Shown here in pieces: positions 40,917 through 48,785 of a DNA stretch of 64,000 bases. The notes beneath the pieces are model-generated. The model was not told where the DNA came from, did no database searches, and saw nothing but the letters and a program-made list of their open reading frames with translations. Origin of the DNA: Burkholderia cepacia GG4 (GTDB lineage: Bacteria; Pseudomonadota; Gammaproteobacteria; Burkholderiales; Burkholderiaceae); NCBI RefSeq assembly GCF_000292915.1, contig NC_018513.1, positions 2,356,001 through 2,420,000 on the forward strand, given 5' to 3'. Position numbers and translations under genes: made by a program. Positions within the stretch are counted from its first letter, which is position 1; each line of letters opens with the position of its first letter.

Positions 40917-42047
40917 ATGAAAGACGCCATGCACAACCGATTTCGCCTGTTTTCCGTTTCGTGCGCGCTCGCGGCCGCGACCGTGCTGGCGGCGTGCTCA
41001 TCGCCGCCCAAGCCGATCTACCAGCAGGAACAGTTCGATGCGACGAGCAGCCCGTACGCGCACACGTTCCACTCGAAATACGACGCGGCCTGCGAGGCCG
41101 CGCGTCGCGCGCTGCTGAGCCAGGGCTATGTGGTGTCATCGTCGCGCAACGACGCGGTCGACGGCAGCAAGAATTTCCAGCCGAACAACGACATGCACGT
41201 CGTGATCGAGTTTCACGTCGTGTGCGCGGACGCAAACGCGGACGGCTCGTCGAGCATCGCGTACGTGAACGCGGTGCAGGACCGCTACACGCTGAAGAAG
41301 TCGAACACGTCGGCGAGCGTCGGGCTCAGCGTGTTCGGTTCGCTGTCGCTGCCGATCGGGTCGAGCGACGATGCGCTCGTGAAGACCGCGAGCGAGACGA
41401 TTCCCGCCGGCGTGTTCTATGAACGCTTCTTCAATCTCGTCGAGCATTTCCTGAAGATCGATCCGGCCCGCCGCGATCGCGCGACCGTGAAGGCTGCCGA
41501 GAAGGAGCCCGTCACGCCGCTGCCCGAACCCGCACCGACGCCGCAGGGCGAGCCGATGAAGATGACGACGCCGCTCGTGCCGACCCCGCCGGCCGCGCCG
41601 GTGCCGCTGTCGGTGCCGGGCGTCGCGCCGGCATCGGGCGCGTCCGTCATGCCAGCCGTGCCCGCTGCAGCTTCGGCCGTGGTGGCGCCGTCGGGGGCGA
41701 TGCGGAGTGTCGTGCCGGCTTCGGCTTCGATGCCTGCTTCGGCTTCGATGCCTGCTTCGGCTTCGGTGCCGGCTTCGGCTTCGGTGGCTGCTTCGGCTTC
41801 GGTGGCTGCTTCGGCTTCGGTGGCTGCTTCGGCTTCGGTGCCTGCCTCGGCTTCGGTGCCTGCCTCGGCCCCAGTGGCCACCTCAGCTCCAGCCCCCGCT
41901 TCAGCTTCGGCACCGCCGTCGAAGCCGGCCGCCGCCGCGCCTTCGAACACCGCTCCGACGTCGACGAACCTGACCCCCGCGCCTGCTGCCGCCGACCCCG
42001 TCGCCTCGTCCGCACCGATTGGTGCCAGCACACCGGCCGCGAACTGA
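40917..42047 (+). CDS. DUF2242 lipoprotein with Ala/Ser repeat tail
   Basis: The protein has 376 residues. A lipoprotein signal ends in LAAC at Cys 27; the DUF2242 domain then runs to about residue 190 (QFDATSSPYAHTFHSKYDAACEAARRALLSQGY). The remainder is a Pro/Ala/Ser tail in which nine 18-bp tandem units (41718-41879) encode repeats of the type ASASVP/ASASVA. The function of DUF2242 is unknown; an outer-membrane anchor with a flexible arm is likely. Repeat number may vary between strains. Confidence 0.85.
   Translation: MKDAMHNRFRLFSVSCALAAATVLAACSSPPKPIYQQEQFDATSSPYAHTFHSKYDAACEAARRALLSQGYVVSSSRNDAVDGSKNFQPNNDMHVVIEFHVVCADANADGSSSIAYVNAVQDRYTLKKSNTSASVGLSVFGSLSLPIGSSDDALVKTASETIPAGVFYERFFNLVEHFLKIDPARRDRATVKAAEKEPVTPLPEPAPTPQGEPMKMTTPLVPTPPAAPVPLSVPGVAPASGASVMPAVPAAASAVVAPSGAMRSVVPASASMPASASMPASASVPASASVAASASVAASASVAASASVPASASVPASAPVATSAPAPASASAPPSKPAAAAPSNTAPTSTNLTPAPAAADPVASSAPIGASTPAAN
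41718..41879 (+). repeat. Nine tandem 18-bp coding repeats
   Basis: Units of the form GCTTCGGCTTCGGTGGCT repeat nine times without a frame shift, coding for six-residue Ala/Ser/Val or Met/Pro blocks (residues about 268-321). Copy-number change would alter tail length without breaking the frame. Confidence 0.9.
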
Positions 42048-42391
42048 CCGGCGTGCCCTTCCCGCCGCGCCGTGCGCCATCGCGCGCGGCGCGCTGCGAG
42101 TCCCTTTCCCCGTCATCCTTCGAGCAACTGACCGTACATTCGGTCAGCGATTACGCGCGCTCGTCGTAACGTGACCGCCGATCGGGGACAATCCGCCACG
42201 GCAGACCACGCCAACCCCGGATGCGCGGATCGCCGCAATCGATCCCGCCCCACTGTCATCCGGCGGCTACGCCATCGGCTTCCTCGCTGTCCGGCCGCCC
42301 GGCGTCACGGGTCACGGGTCACGGGTCACGGGTCACGGGTCACGGGTCACGGGTCACGGATCACGGATCACGCGTCACGCGGCTTGGCGCG
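42048..42391. other. Intergenic region with an inverted repeat and a 7-bp tandem repeat
   Basis: This 344-bp gap lies between the converging DUF2242 and dehydratase genes. It contains a palindrome CTGACCG-N6-CGGTCAG at 42128-42147 and a tandem repeat at 42304-42380. No open frame with a ribosome-binding site is evident. Confidence 0.5.
42304..42380. repeat. Heptanucleotide tandem repeat (GTCACGG, 11 units)
   Basis: Eight exact copies of GTCACGG (42304-42359) are followed by three units with one or two changes. The array ends 11 bases past the stop codon of the minus-strand dehydratase gene. Slipped-strand changes in copy number are likely. Confidence 0.95.
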
Positions 42392-43312
42392 TTACCGCAA
42401 CGTCGCGTTCAGCGTCTGCAACTGCTCGACCGTCGCCGTCACGCCGCCGCAGACGATCACCGCGATGTCCGATGCCGCCGCGAGCACCGGCACCGACTGT
42501 TCGAGCGCGGCCAGCGCGGCGCCGCACGCGGGCTCGACGACGATCCGGTGCTCGTCCAGAAACCGCAGCGATGCCGCCACCGCCTGCGCGTCGGACACGA
42601 CGACCGGGTGAATCGCGTGCCGCGTCGCCCATTCGACCGCCGCGTCGCACGGCCGCTTCGCGCCGAGCGACGTCGCGATGCTCGTGATCGCCGGCAATTC
42701 GACCGGGCGCCCCTGCGCGACCGAGCGGGCGTAGCAGTCGGCGCCTTCCGTCTCGACCGCGACGACCGGCACGTCGTGCCAGCCGTTGCGCGCGAGCCCC
42801 TCGAGCACGCCGCACAGCAGCCCGCCGCCGCCGACCGCGAGCACGACCGCGTCGGGCTTCGGGCCGGTCGCCGCCATCTCGTCGATCATCGTCGCGTGCC
42901 CTTGCCACAGCACGGGATCGTCGAACGGATGCACGAACGCGTCGTGCTCGCCGACGGCCGACAGCGCGAACGCGTTCGCCTCGGCCCAGCTCGCGCCGTG
43001 CACGACCACCTCCGCGCCCTCGACACGGATCAGCTCGCGTGCGCGGGCCGATGCGCTTTCCGGCACGACGACGAGCACCGGCAAGCCGAGCTCGCGGCCG
43101 CAATATGCGACCGCGATGCCCGCATTGCCGCCCGACGACGACACGAACCGGCGCGCGCCAGCGGCATGCCGCGCTTCGCACACCGCCCCGATCCCGCGCA
43201 GCTTGAACGAACCGGACGGCTGCAGCGCGTCGAGCTTCAGCCGGATGTTCGTGCCGAGCCGGCGGGACGCGATCTGCGAGCGAATATAGGGGGTCTGGAT
43301 ATGGAGCGGCAT
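42392..43312 (-). CDS. PLP-dependent threonine/serine dehydratase-like enzyme
   Basis: This 306-residue fold-type II PLP enzyme resembles L-serine/L-threonine dehydratases. The PLP lysine lies in LQPSGSFKLRGIGAVCEA near residue 37, the substrate loop is SSSGGNAGIAVAYCG, and the phosphate cup is LAVGGGGLLCGVLEG near residue 165. I start at MPLHIQTPYIRS; the longer frame to 43369 adds a non-conserved leader. A LysR gene diverges from it with a clear inverted repeat between them, suggesting substrate-dependent control. The exact amino acid is not known. Confidence 0.85.
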   Translation of the reverse strand: MPLHIQTPYIRSQIASRRLGTNIRLKLDALQPSGSFKLRGIGAVCEARHAAGARRFVSSSGGNAGIAVAYCGRELGLPVLVVVPESASARARELIRVEGAEVVVHGASWAEANAFALSAVGEHDAFVHPFDDPVLWQGHATMIDEMAATGPKPDAVVLAVGGGGLLCGVLEGLARNGWHDVPVVAVETEGADCYARSVAQGRPVELPAITSIATSLGAKRPCDAAVEWATRHAIHPVVVSDAQAVAASLRFLDEHRIVVEPACGAALAALEQSVPVLAAASDIAVIVCGGVTATVEQLQTLNATLR

Positions 43313-43405
43313 GGTGCGGGACACGATGGGGACTGGGGGAACGCACGTGCCTGCGGACAGGCACGGCAACGGCGACCATCGTACGGCACGCGCGCCATGC
43401 TTTCC

Positions 43406-43424
43406 AATACCATCGACTGGTATT
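43406..43424. promoter_or_regulatory. LysR-type operator between the dehydratase and LysR genes
   Basis: AATACC-N7-GGTATT is a perfect 6-bp inverted repeat in the 163-bp divergent gap, matching the shape of LysR-type binding sites. A TATGCT-like element lies just downstream toward the regulator gene. Confidence 0.6.
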
Positions 43425-43475
43425 TGCTATGCTTTACAGGTATATCCATCGAATCCGAACGGGAGCCGCTAGCGC

Positions 43476-44387
43476 ATGCGCCAGATCGAACTGCGTCACC
43501 TGCGTTACTTCGTGGCGGTCGCGCAAGCCGGCAGCGTGATGGCCGGCGCCCGCGCGGCCGGGATTGTCCAGCCCGCACTGTCGCGGCAGATCCGCGAACT
43601 CGAGGACGCGATCGGCACGCCGCTGCTGATCCGCCGCGCGACGGGCGTCACGCTCACGGCGGCCGGCGCGAGTTTCCTGCAGGACGCGACCGGCCTGCTG
43701 GCGACGTTGCAGGACAGCCGCGAACGCGCGTTGCGCAGCGCGGCCGGTCAGCTCGGCGAACTGCGGCTCGGCGCGCTGCCGAACTGCCTGCCGCTGCCGG
43801 TCGTCGCGAACGTCCTCAAGGCGTTTCGCGACGCGTGTCCGGACGTGAAGCTGTCGATCGCGCCGATGTTGTCGGCCGAACAGGCGGCAGCGCTGATGCG
43901 CGGCCAGCTCGACGGCGGCATCATGGCGTGGCGCCGTGACGAGGCGCCCCATCTGTCGGGCGTGCGGCTGTTGAGCGACCGCTTCGTGCTCGCGATGCCC
44001 GCGCCACCCGGCGACCGCTTCCACGCGCCGCGCACGCTCGCCGACGTCGCGCACGAGCCGTTCGTATGGTTCGATGCGCAGCGCTCGGCCGCGCACCACC
44101 GCTTCCTGATGGCCCAGTGCGACCAGGCCGGCTTCACGCCGCGCATCGCGCAGGTCGGCAGCGACATCCCGACGCTGATCGGTCTCGTCGCGGCCGGCAT
44201 GGGCTGCGCGTTCGTGCCGGAAAGCGCATCGCCGACGTGCCCGCGCACCGTCCGGCTCGTCGCGCTCGACGAGCTCGCGAACCGCTTCGACATCGAGTTC
44301 GTGTTCGACGGCGCGGCGACGCCGCCCGCTCCCGTCGTTGCGCGGTTTCTCGCGGCCGTGCGCGACGCGACGGGCCGCGCGGACTGA
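43476..44387 (+). CDS. LysR-family transcriptional regulator
   Basis: This 303-residue regulator starts MRQIELRHLRYFVAVAQAGSVMAGARAAGIVQPALSRQIRELE, a standard LysR helix-turn-helix, and has an effector domain from about residue 90. It diverges from the PLP-dependent dehydratase gene, its likely target. A palindromic site lies between the two starts. Effector identity is unknown; the substrate of the dehydratase is the natural candidate. Confidence 0.88.
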   Translation: MRQIELRHLRYFVAVAQAGSVMAGARAAGIVQPALSRQIRELEDAIGTPLLIRRATGVTLTAAGASFLQDATGLLATLQDSRERALRSAAGQLGELRLGALPNCLPLPVVANVLKAFRDACPDVKLSIAPMLSAEQAAALMRGQLDGGIMAWRRDEAPHLSGVRLLSDRFVLAMPAPPGDRFHAPRTLADVAHEPFVWFDAQRSAAHHRFLMAQCDQAGFTPRIAQVGSDIPTLIGLVAAGMGCAFVPESASPTCPRTVRLVALDELANRFDIEFVFDGAATPPAPVVARFLAAVRDATGRAD

Positions 44388-44630
44388 CAGCCCGCCACCC
44401 GCGAGCCCGCGACACCATCCGCATACGCACGATCGCCCGATGGCCGATGCGGCCGGCTGCGCAACCACGACGCAGGATGCGCGGCTTCGCTGGCATCACG
44501 CATCAAACGTCTGCTTGAGCACACAAAATATCTTTCAAAATAATGACAGCAGATGCCGCAGCGCCCGGTATTTTTAAATTGGCACCAAAAACAGCCGTTT
44601 AACGTCATTTCGAATGCTTAAGCCGCGAAA

Positions 44631-44636
44631 TATACT
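44631..44636 (+). promoter_or_regulatory. Candidate -10 element (TATACT) for a small RNA
   Basis: TATACT lies in an AT-rich island directly upstream of a compact stem-loop terminator. The -35 region (TTTCGA, 44608-44613) is only a weak match at 17 bases. Confidence 0.45.
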
Positions 44637-44642
44637 GCGCGC

Positions 44643-44719
44643 GCATCCACAACCCTCGTGCCAAAGAGAGGATGCCTTGCTGCCCCGGTCACGGTCCCCC
44701 TGTGACCGGGGATTTTTTT
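44643..44719 (+). ncRNA. Candidate small RNA of about 77 nt
   Basis: A transcript starting just after the TATACT element would run to a textbook terminator: a perfect 10-bp stem CCCCGGTCAC (44683-44692) with its complement (44702-44711), then A and seven T. No coding gene ends here; the nearest upstream gene ends about 300 bases before. No known RNA family is recognised. A leader role for the transporter gene at 45109 is an alternative. Confidence 0.45.
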
Positions 44720-45108
44720 GGCCGTACGCCGCACCGGCAAAGGGTTGGCAGGAATGCCGAGATGCTCGCGCCGCATCGCGTCGACAGACGGCGGCAGGAC
44801 CGGGGCGAAACGCCGATCCAATCGTGCCTCGGGCCCGCAAGGCCGGTTCGTCCGATGCCGAAAACCTTTCGCGCGACACGGGTTCGCTCGAACGCACGGC
44901 CAGCCACGCAGCCGGCGGCTGCCCGACGAAGCGCCGGAAGCCACGCCCGGCGGGCCGCACAGGCAGGCCGCCCCGGCCCAGCATTCTTGACATGAAATCA
45001 AGATAATTTCGCCCGCATGCGGCTTTTTCCGCAAAAGTAATGCAGGCACACTTCACCCTGTCCACAACGGCCCGGTGCCGTTGCCCAACGCTTACAGGAG
45101 CTCATCGC

Positions 45109-46314
45109 GTGAACACCACGACTTCTTCTCCTTCCCGCCCGGGCGGCAGCGCCGCGCTGCCGCTGCTGGCGCTCGCCGCCGGTGCGTTCGGCATCGGCAC
45201 GACCGAGTTCTCGCCGATGGGCCTGCTGCCCGTGATCGCCGACGGCGTGCACGTGTCGATTCCGAAGGCCGGCATGCTGATCAGCGCGTACGCGATCGGC
45301 GTGATGGCCGGCGCCCCGCTGATGACGCTGCTGCTCGCGCGCTGGTCGCGCCGCTCGGCGCTCATCGCGCTGATGTCGATCTTCACGATCGGCAACCTGC
45401 TGTCGGCCGTCGCGCCGGATTACACGACGCTGCTGCTCGCACGGCTCGTGACGAGCCTCAACCACGGCGCGTTCTTCGGGCTCGGCTCGGTGGTCGCGGC
45501 CAGCCTCGTGCCGCGCGAAAAGCAGGCAAGCGCGGTGGCCACGATGTTCATGGGCCTCACGATCGCGAATGTCGGCGGCGTGCCGGCCGCCACCTGGCTC
45601 GGCCAGATCATCGGCTGGCGCATGTCGTTCGCGGCGACCGCGGTTCTCGGCCTGATCGCGATCGCCGGCCTGTTCGCCGCGCTGCCGAAGGGCGAAGCCG
45701 GCAAGATGCCGAACCTGCGTGCCGAACTGTCGGTACTGACGCGCCCGGTCGTGCTCGGCGCGCTCGGCACCACGGTGCTCGGCGCCGGCGCGATGTTCAC
45801 GCTCTACACGTATGTCGCCCCGACGCTCGAACACCTGACCGGCGCGACGCCTGGCTTCGTGACCGCGATGCTCGTGCTGATCGGCGTCGGCTTCTCGATC
45901 GGCAACATCGCCGGCGGCCGCCTTGCCGACCGCTCGCTCGACGGCACGCTGACCGGCTTCCTGCTGCTGCTGATCGCGACGATGGCCGCGTTTCCGCTGC
46001 TCGCCAGCACGCACGTCGGTGCCGCCGTCACGCTGCTGGTCTGGGGTGTCGCGACGTTCGCGGTGGTCCCGCCGCTGCAGATGCGCGTGATGCGTGCCGC
46101 ACACGAAGCACCGGGCCTCGCCTCGGCCGTCAACATCGGCGCGTTCAACCTCGGCAATGCGCTCGGCGCGGCAGCCGGCGGCGCAGCGATCTCGGCCGGC
46201 TACGGCTACGCGGCCGTGCCGCTCGTCGGCGGGCTGATCGCCGCGGCCGGGCTCGCACTGGTCGCACTGCAGGTCGTGCAGCGCCGCCGCGCACCGGTCG
46301 CCGCGAACTCGTAA
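45109..46314 (+). CDS. MFS transporter, DHA1 family (AraJ/YdhP-like)
   Basis: This 401-residue, 12-segment transporter resembles the AraJ/YdhP/PbuE branch of drug:H+ antiporters. The opening LAAGAFGIGTTEFSPMGLLPVIA, the loop LLLARWSRRSALIALM and the segment-5 region MFMGLTIANVGGVPAATWLGQIIGWR are characteristic. The GTG start is preceded by AGGAG with an 8-base spacer. Substrates of this branch range from sugars to purines and drugs, so a specific role cannot be given. A perfect bidirectional terminator follows. Confidence 0.9.
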   Translation: MNTTTSSPSRPGGSAALPLLALAAGAFGIGTTEFSPMGLLPVIADGVHVSIPKAGMLISAYAIGVMAGAPLMTLLLARWSRRSALIALMSIFTIGNLLSAVAPDYTTLLLARLVTSLNHGAFFGLGSVVAASLVPREKQASAVATMFMGLTIANVGGVPAATWLGQIIGWRMSFAATAVLGLIAIAGLFAALPKGEAGKMPNLRAELSVLTRPVVLGALGTTVLGAGAMFTLYTYVAPTLEHLTGATPGFVTAMLVLIGVGFSIGNIAGGRLADRSLDGTLTGFLLLLIATMAAFPLLASTHVGAAVTLLVWGVATFAVVPPLQMRVMRAAHEAPGLASAVNIGAFNLGNALGAAAGGAAISAGYGYAAVPLVGGLIAAAGLALVALQVVQRRRAPVAANS

Positions 46315-46358
46315 GCGCACCGCGACCCGCAGGGTGCCGAGCCACGGCACCACCATTG

Positions 46359-46396
46359 AAAAACGCCCGCGTCGGGATCCCGACGCGGGCGTTTTT
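46359..46396. terminator. Perfect bidirectional terminator
   Basis: A fully symmetrical hairpin (AAAAACGCCCGCGTCGGGAT and complement, 19 bp per arm) carries A5 on one side and T5 on the other. It separates the converging MFS and deacetylase-family genes. Confidence 0.9.
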
Positions 46397-46434
46397 GCTG
46401 ACGGGCCGCGCGGCGCGGCCGCTGCTTCGACGGT

Positions 46435-47457
46435 TCAGCGCGCGGCGGCGAACCCGCCGAAGAAGGCGCGCGCGTTCGCGTCGAGGCTCTCCAGGTGGTA
46501 GCCGCCCTCCTGCACGATCACCGTCGGCAACCCGAGCGCACCGAGCGCGCCGCCGAGCCGCCCGAACCCGTCGGTCGTGACCGCGACCTGCGATTGCGGG
46601 TCGTCCTTGTAGATGTCGAAGCCGAGCGCGAGCACGAGCGCATCGGGCTGGAACCGCGCGAGCGCGCGCAGCGCGTCGTCGAGCCGCTCGAAGAACGTCG
46701 CCTCGGGTGCGCCATGCGGCATCGGCAGGTTCAGGTTGAAGCCGTCGCCGGCCCCCGCGCCCGTCTCTTCCTCGTAGCCCGCGACGACCGGGTAGAAATT
46801 GGTCGGGTCGCCGTGGATCGACACGTACAGCACGTCGTCGCGGCCGTAGAAAATCTCCTGCACGCCTTGCCCGTGATGCATGTCAGTGTCGAGGATCGCG
46901 ACCCGGCGATGGCGGCCGAGCAGCGCCTGCGCGGCAATCGCCGCGTTGTTCAGGTAGCAGAACCCGCCGGCCGCATCGCGGCGTGCGTGATGGCCGGGCG
47001 GCCGGCACAGCGCGTACGCGTCGCGCGCGCCCTCATTCACGTCGGCCGCGGCCGCGAGCGCGCTCTGCGCAGACCAGTACGCGGCGCGCCACGTGTTCGC
47101 GCCGACCGGGCAACTGCCGTCGGCCAGGTAGCGCGCGGCTTTCGCGAGCACGCCGCGCAGCGGGTTCGGGTCGCGCACGAACACGTTCGACATCACTTCG
47201 TCGCCCCAGTCGTCGGGCATCCGTTTCCAGTCGCGGTGCGCTTCCTCGAGAAAGCGCAGGTAGTTCATGTCGTGCACGGCCGCGATCGGCGCGGTGCCGC
47301 GGTCAGCGGGCTCGCACACGGCGAAGTCGAGCAACCGGACGGCCGCGACCAGCCGCGCCGCGCGCTCGGGCACCTCCTGCGGCTCGCGCATCCTGCCGCG
47401 CGACAGGTAGGTGCGCGGATGGTGCAGCAACTGTTCGGGGTGGAAATAGGTTTTCAT
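46435..47457 (-). CDS. Histone deacetylase-family protein (acetylpolyamine amidohydrolase-like)
   Basis: This 340-residue zinc hydrolase belongs to the arginase/deacetylase fold. Active-site motifs are ALCRPPGHHARRDAAGGFCYLNNAAIAA (tandem His), VAILDTDMHHGQGVQEIF (metal Asp and His) and LVLALGFDIYKDDPQ (second metal Asp), with a late EGGYHLE. It most resembles bacterial acetylpolyamine amidohydrolases, which deacetylate acetylputrescine or similar. The neighbouring amidohydrolase and agmatinase-like genes fit a polyamine or nitrogen catabolism theme. It starts 25 bases after the amidohydrolase gene ends. Confidence 0.88.
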   Translation of the reverse strand: MKTYFHPEQLLHHPRTYLSRGRMREPQEVPERAARLVAAVRLLDFAVCEPADRGTAPIAAVHDMNYLRFLEEAHRDWKRMPDDWGDEVMSNVFVRDPNPLRGVLAKAARYLADGSCPVGANTWRAAYWSAQSALAAAADVNEGARDAYALCRPPGHHARRDAAGGFCYLNNAAIAAQALLGRHRRVAILDTDMHHGQGVQEIFYGRDDVLYVSIHGDPTNFYPVVAGYEEETGAGAGDGFNLNLPMPHGAPEATFFERLDDALRALARFQPDALVLALGFDIYKDDPQSQVAVTTDGFGRLGGALGALGLPTVIVQEGGYHLESLDANARAFFGGFAAAR

Positions 47458-47482
47458 CGGGGGTCCTCGTCGGTTCGCCGCG

Positions 47483-48754
47483 TCATGCGTGCTGCGCGGA
47501 CGTGGCAGCAGCCACGCGGGTTGCGACGCCGGCACGCGCCAGCACCGCGTTCAGCAGCACGTTCGTGCCGCGCGTCACGTCGTCGGGCAGCGCATCCTCG
47601 GCCTCGTTGTGCGACAGCCCGTCGACGCACGGGATGAACACCATCGCGGTCGGCACGCGGCGCGCCAGCAGGATCGCGTCGTGGCCGGCGCCGCTGACGA
47701 TCCGCTCGTTCATATAGCCGAATGCGTCCGCCGCCTGCGCGACGAGGTCGACGCAAGCGCGGTCGAACGGCGTCGCCGGGCTGCGCCAGCAGGTATCGAT
47801 CGCGATCTGCACGCCGCGCGCGGCGGCCACGCGCGCGCAGGCGTCGCGCAGTTCGCGCTCCATCGCATCGACTTGCGCATCGTCGTGATGGCGCAGGTCG
47901 ACGGTGAACGTCACGTCGCCGGCGATCGTGTTGCGCGACGCGTTGCGGATGGCGACCTGCCCGATCGTCGCGAGCCCGCGCGGCGCGTAGCTGGCGACGA
48001 TCCGCTCCAGTTCGAGCGCCATCTGCGCGCCCGCGAAATACGCATCCTTGCGATACGGCATCGGCGTCGTGCCCGCATGCGCGGCCACGCCCGTCACGCT
48101 CACGTCGAGCCAGCGGATCGCCTGCCCGCCCGTGACGATGCCGATCGTCGTGCCGTTCGCCTCGAGCACGGGCCCCTGTTCGATATGCGCCTCGAAATAC
48201 GCGTCGACCGCGCCGCCCGTCGCGCGTGCGCCGCGATAGCCGCATGCGTCGAGTGCTGCGCCGAGCGTGACGCCGTCGGCGTCCTGCTTCGCGAGCGCGT
48301 CGTCGAGCGGCAACGCGCCCGTGAACACCGCCGAGCCGAGCATCGCCGGCGCGAAGCGCGCGCCCTCCTCGTTGGTCCACGACACGATCTCGAGCGGTTT
48401 GTCGGTCGCGATGCCCGCGTCGTTCAGCGTGCGCACGAGTTCGAGCGCGGCAAGCACGCCGTAGACGCCGTCGAAGCGCCCGCCTTCGGGCTGCGTGTCG
48501 AGGTGGCTGCCGATCAGCACCGGTGCGGCCTGCGCGTCGACACCGTCGCGCCGCGCGAACAGGTTGCCGACGCCGTCGACGCTCACCGTCATCCCCGCGT
48601 CGCGGCACCACTGCGCGAACCGGTCGCGCCCGCGCCGGTCGTCGTCGGTGAGCGCGAGGCGCCGCACGCCGCCGCGCGGCGTCGCGCCGATGCGCGCCAT
48701 GTCGACCAGGCTGTGCCACAGACGGGCACCGTCGATTTCCAACAGGTCTTTCAT
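47483..48754 (-). CDS. M20-family amidase (N-carbamoyl amino acid / allantoate hydrolase)
   Basis: This 423-residue enzyme belongs to the hydantoinase/carbamoylase family of zinc M20 peptidases. Metal ligands lie in LIGSHLDTQPEGGRFDGVYG near residue 80, SWTNEEGARFAPAMLGS near 127 and FEAHIEQGPVLE near 190, and the dimerisation loop region reads SGAGHDAILLARRVPTAMVFIPC. Substrates in the family are N-carbamoyl amino acids, allantoate, ureidoglycolate or beta-ureidopropionate; which one cannot be read here. The gene sits between the deacetylase-like gene and a transporter gene, likely one catabolic unit. Confidence 0.88.
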   Translation of the reverse strand: MKDLLEIDGARLWHSLVDMARIGATPRGGVRRLALTDDDRRGRDRFAQWCRDAGMTVSVDGVGNLFARRDGVDAQAAPVLIGSHLDTQPEGGRFDGVYGVLAALELVRTLNDAGIATDKPLEIVSWTNEEGARFAPAMLGSAVFTGALPLDDALAKQDADGVTLGAALDACGYRGARATGGAVDAYFEAHIEQGPVLEANGTTIGIVTGGQAIRWLDVSVTGVAAHAGTTPMPYRKDAYFAGAQMALELERIVASYAPRGLATIGQVAIRNASRNTIAGDVTFTVDLRHHDDAQVDAMERELRDACARVAAARGVQIAIDTCWRSPATPFDRACVDLVAQAADAFGYMNERIVSGAGHDAILLARRVPTAMVFIPCVDGLSHNEAEDALPDDVTRGTNVLLNAVLARAGVATRVAAATSAQHA

Positions 48755-48785
48755 GTGTACTCCGGATGAATTCGTTCGTTGCAGC

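Larger units (their letters stand above)
44388..45108. other. Large intergenic region with candidate small RNA
   Basis: The 721-bp gap between two plus-strand genes contains an AT-rich stretch (about 44515-44635), a promoter-like site, and a strong terminator at 44683-44719. The rest, 44720-45050, shows no convincing gene; a few overlapping frames lack ribosome-binding sites and known motifs. Confidence 0.5.

Noticed and set aside
40917..42047. Antisense frame of 204 codons with Ala/Glu repeats opposite the DUF2242 gene
   Set aside because: The repeats are the reverse complement of the tandem units; the plus-strand protein has a lipobox and a known domain.
42304..42380. The GTCACGG array as a CRISPR array
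   Set aside because: Units are 7 bp with no spacers and no cas genes nearby; it is a simple tandem repeat.
44672..44995. A 107-codon frame starting inside the small-RNA candidate
   Set aside because: It runs through the terminator, lacks any recognised motif and overlaps competing frames of equal quality.
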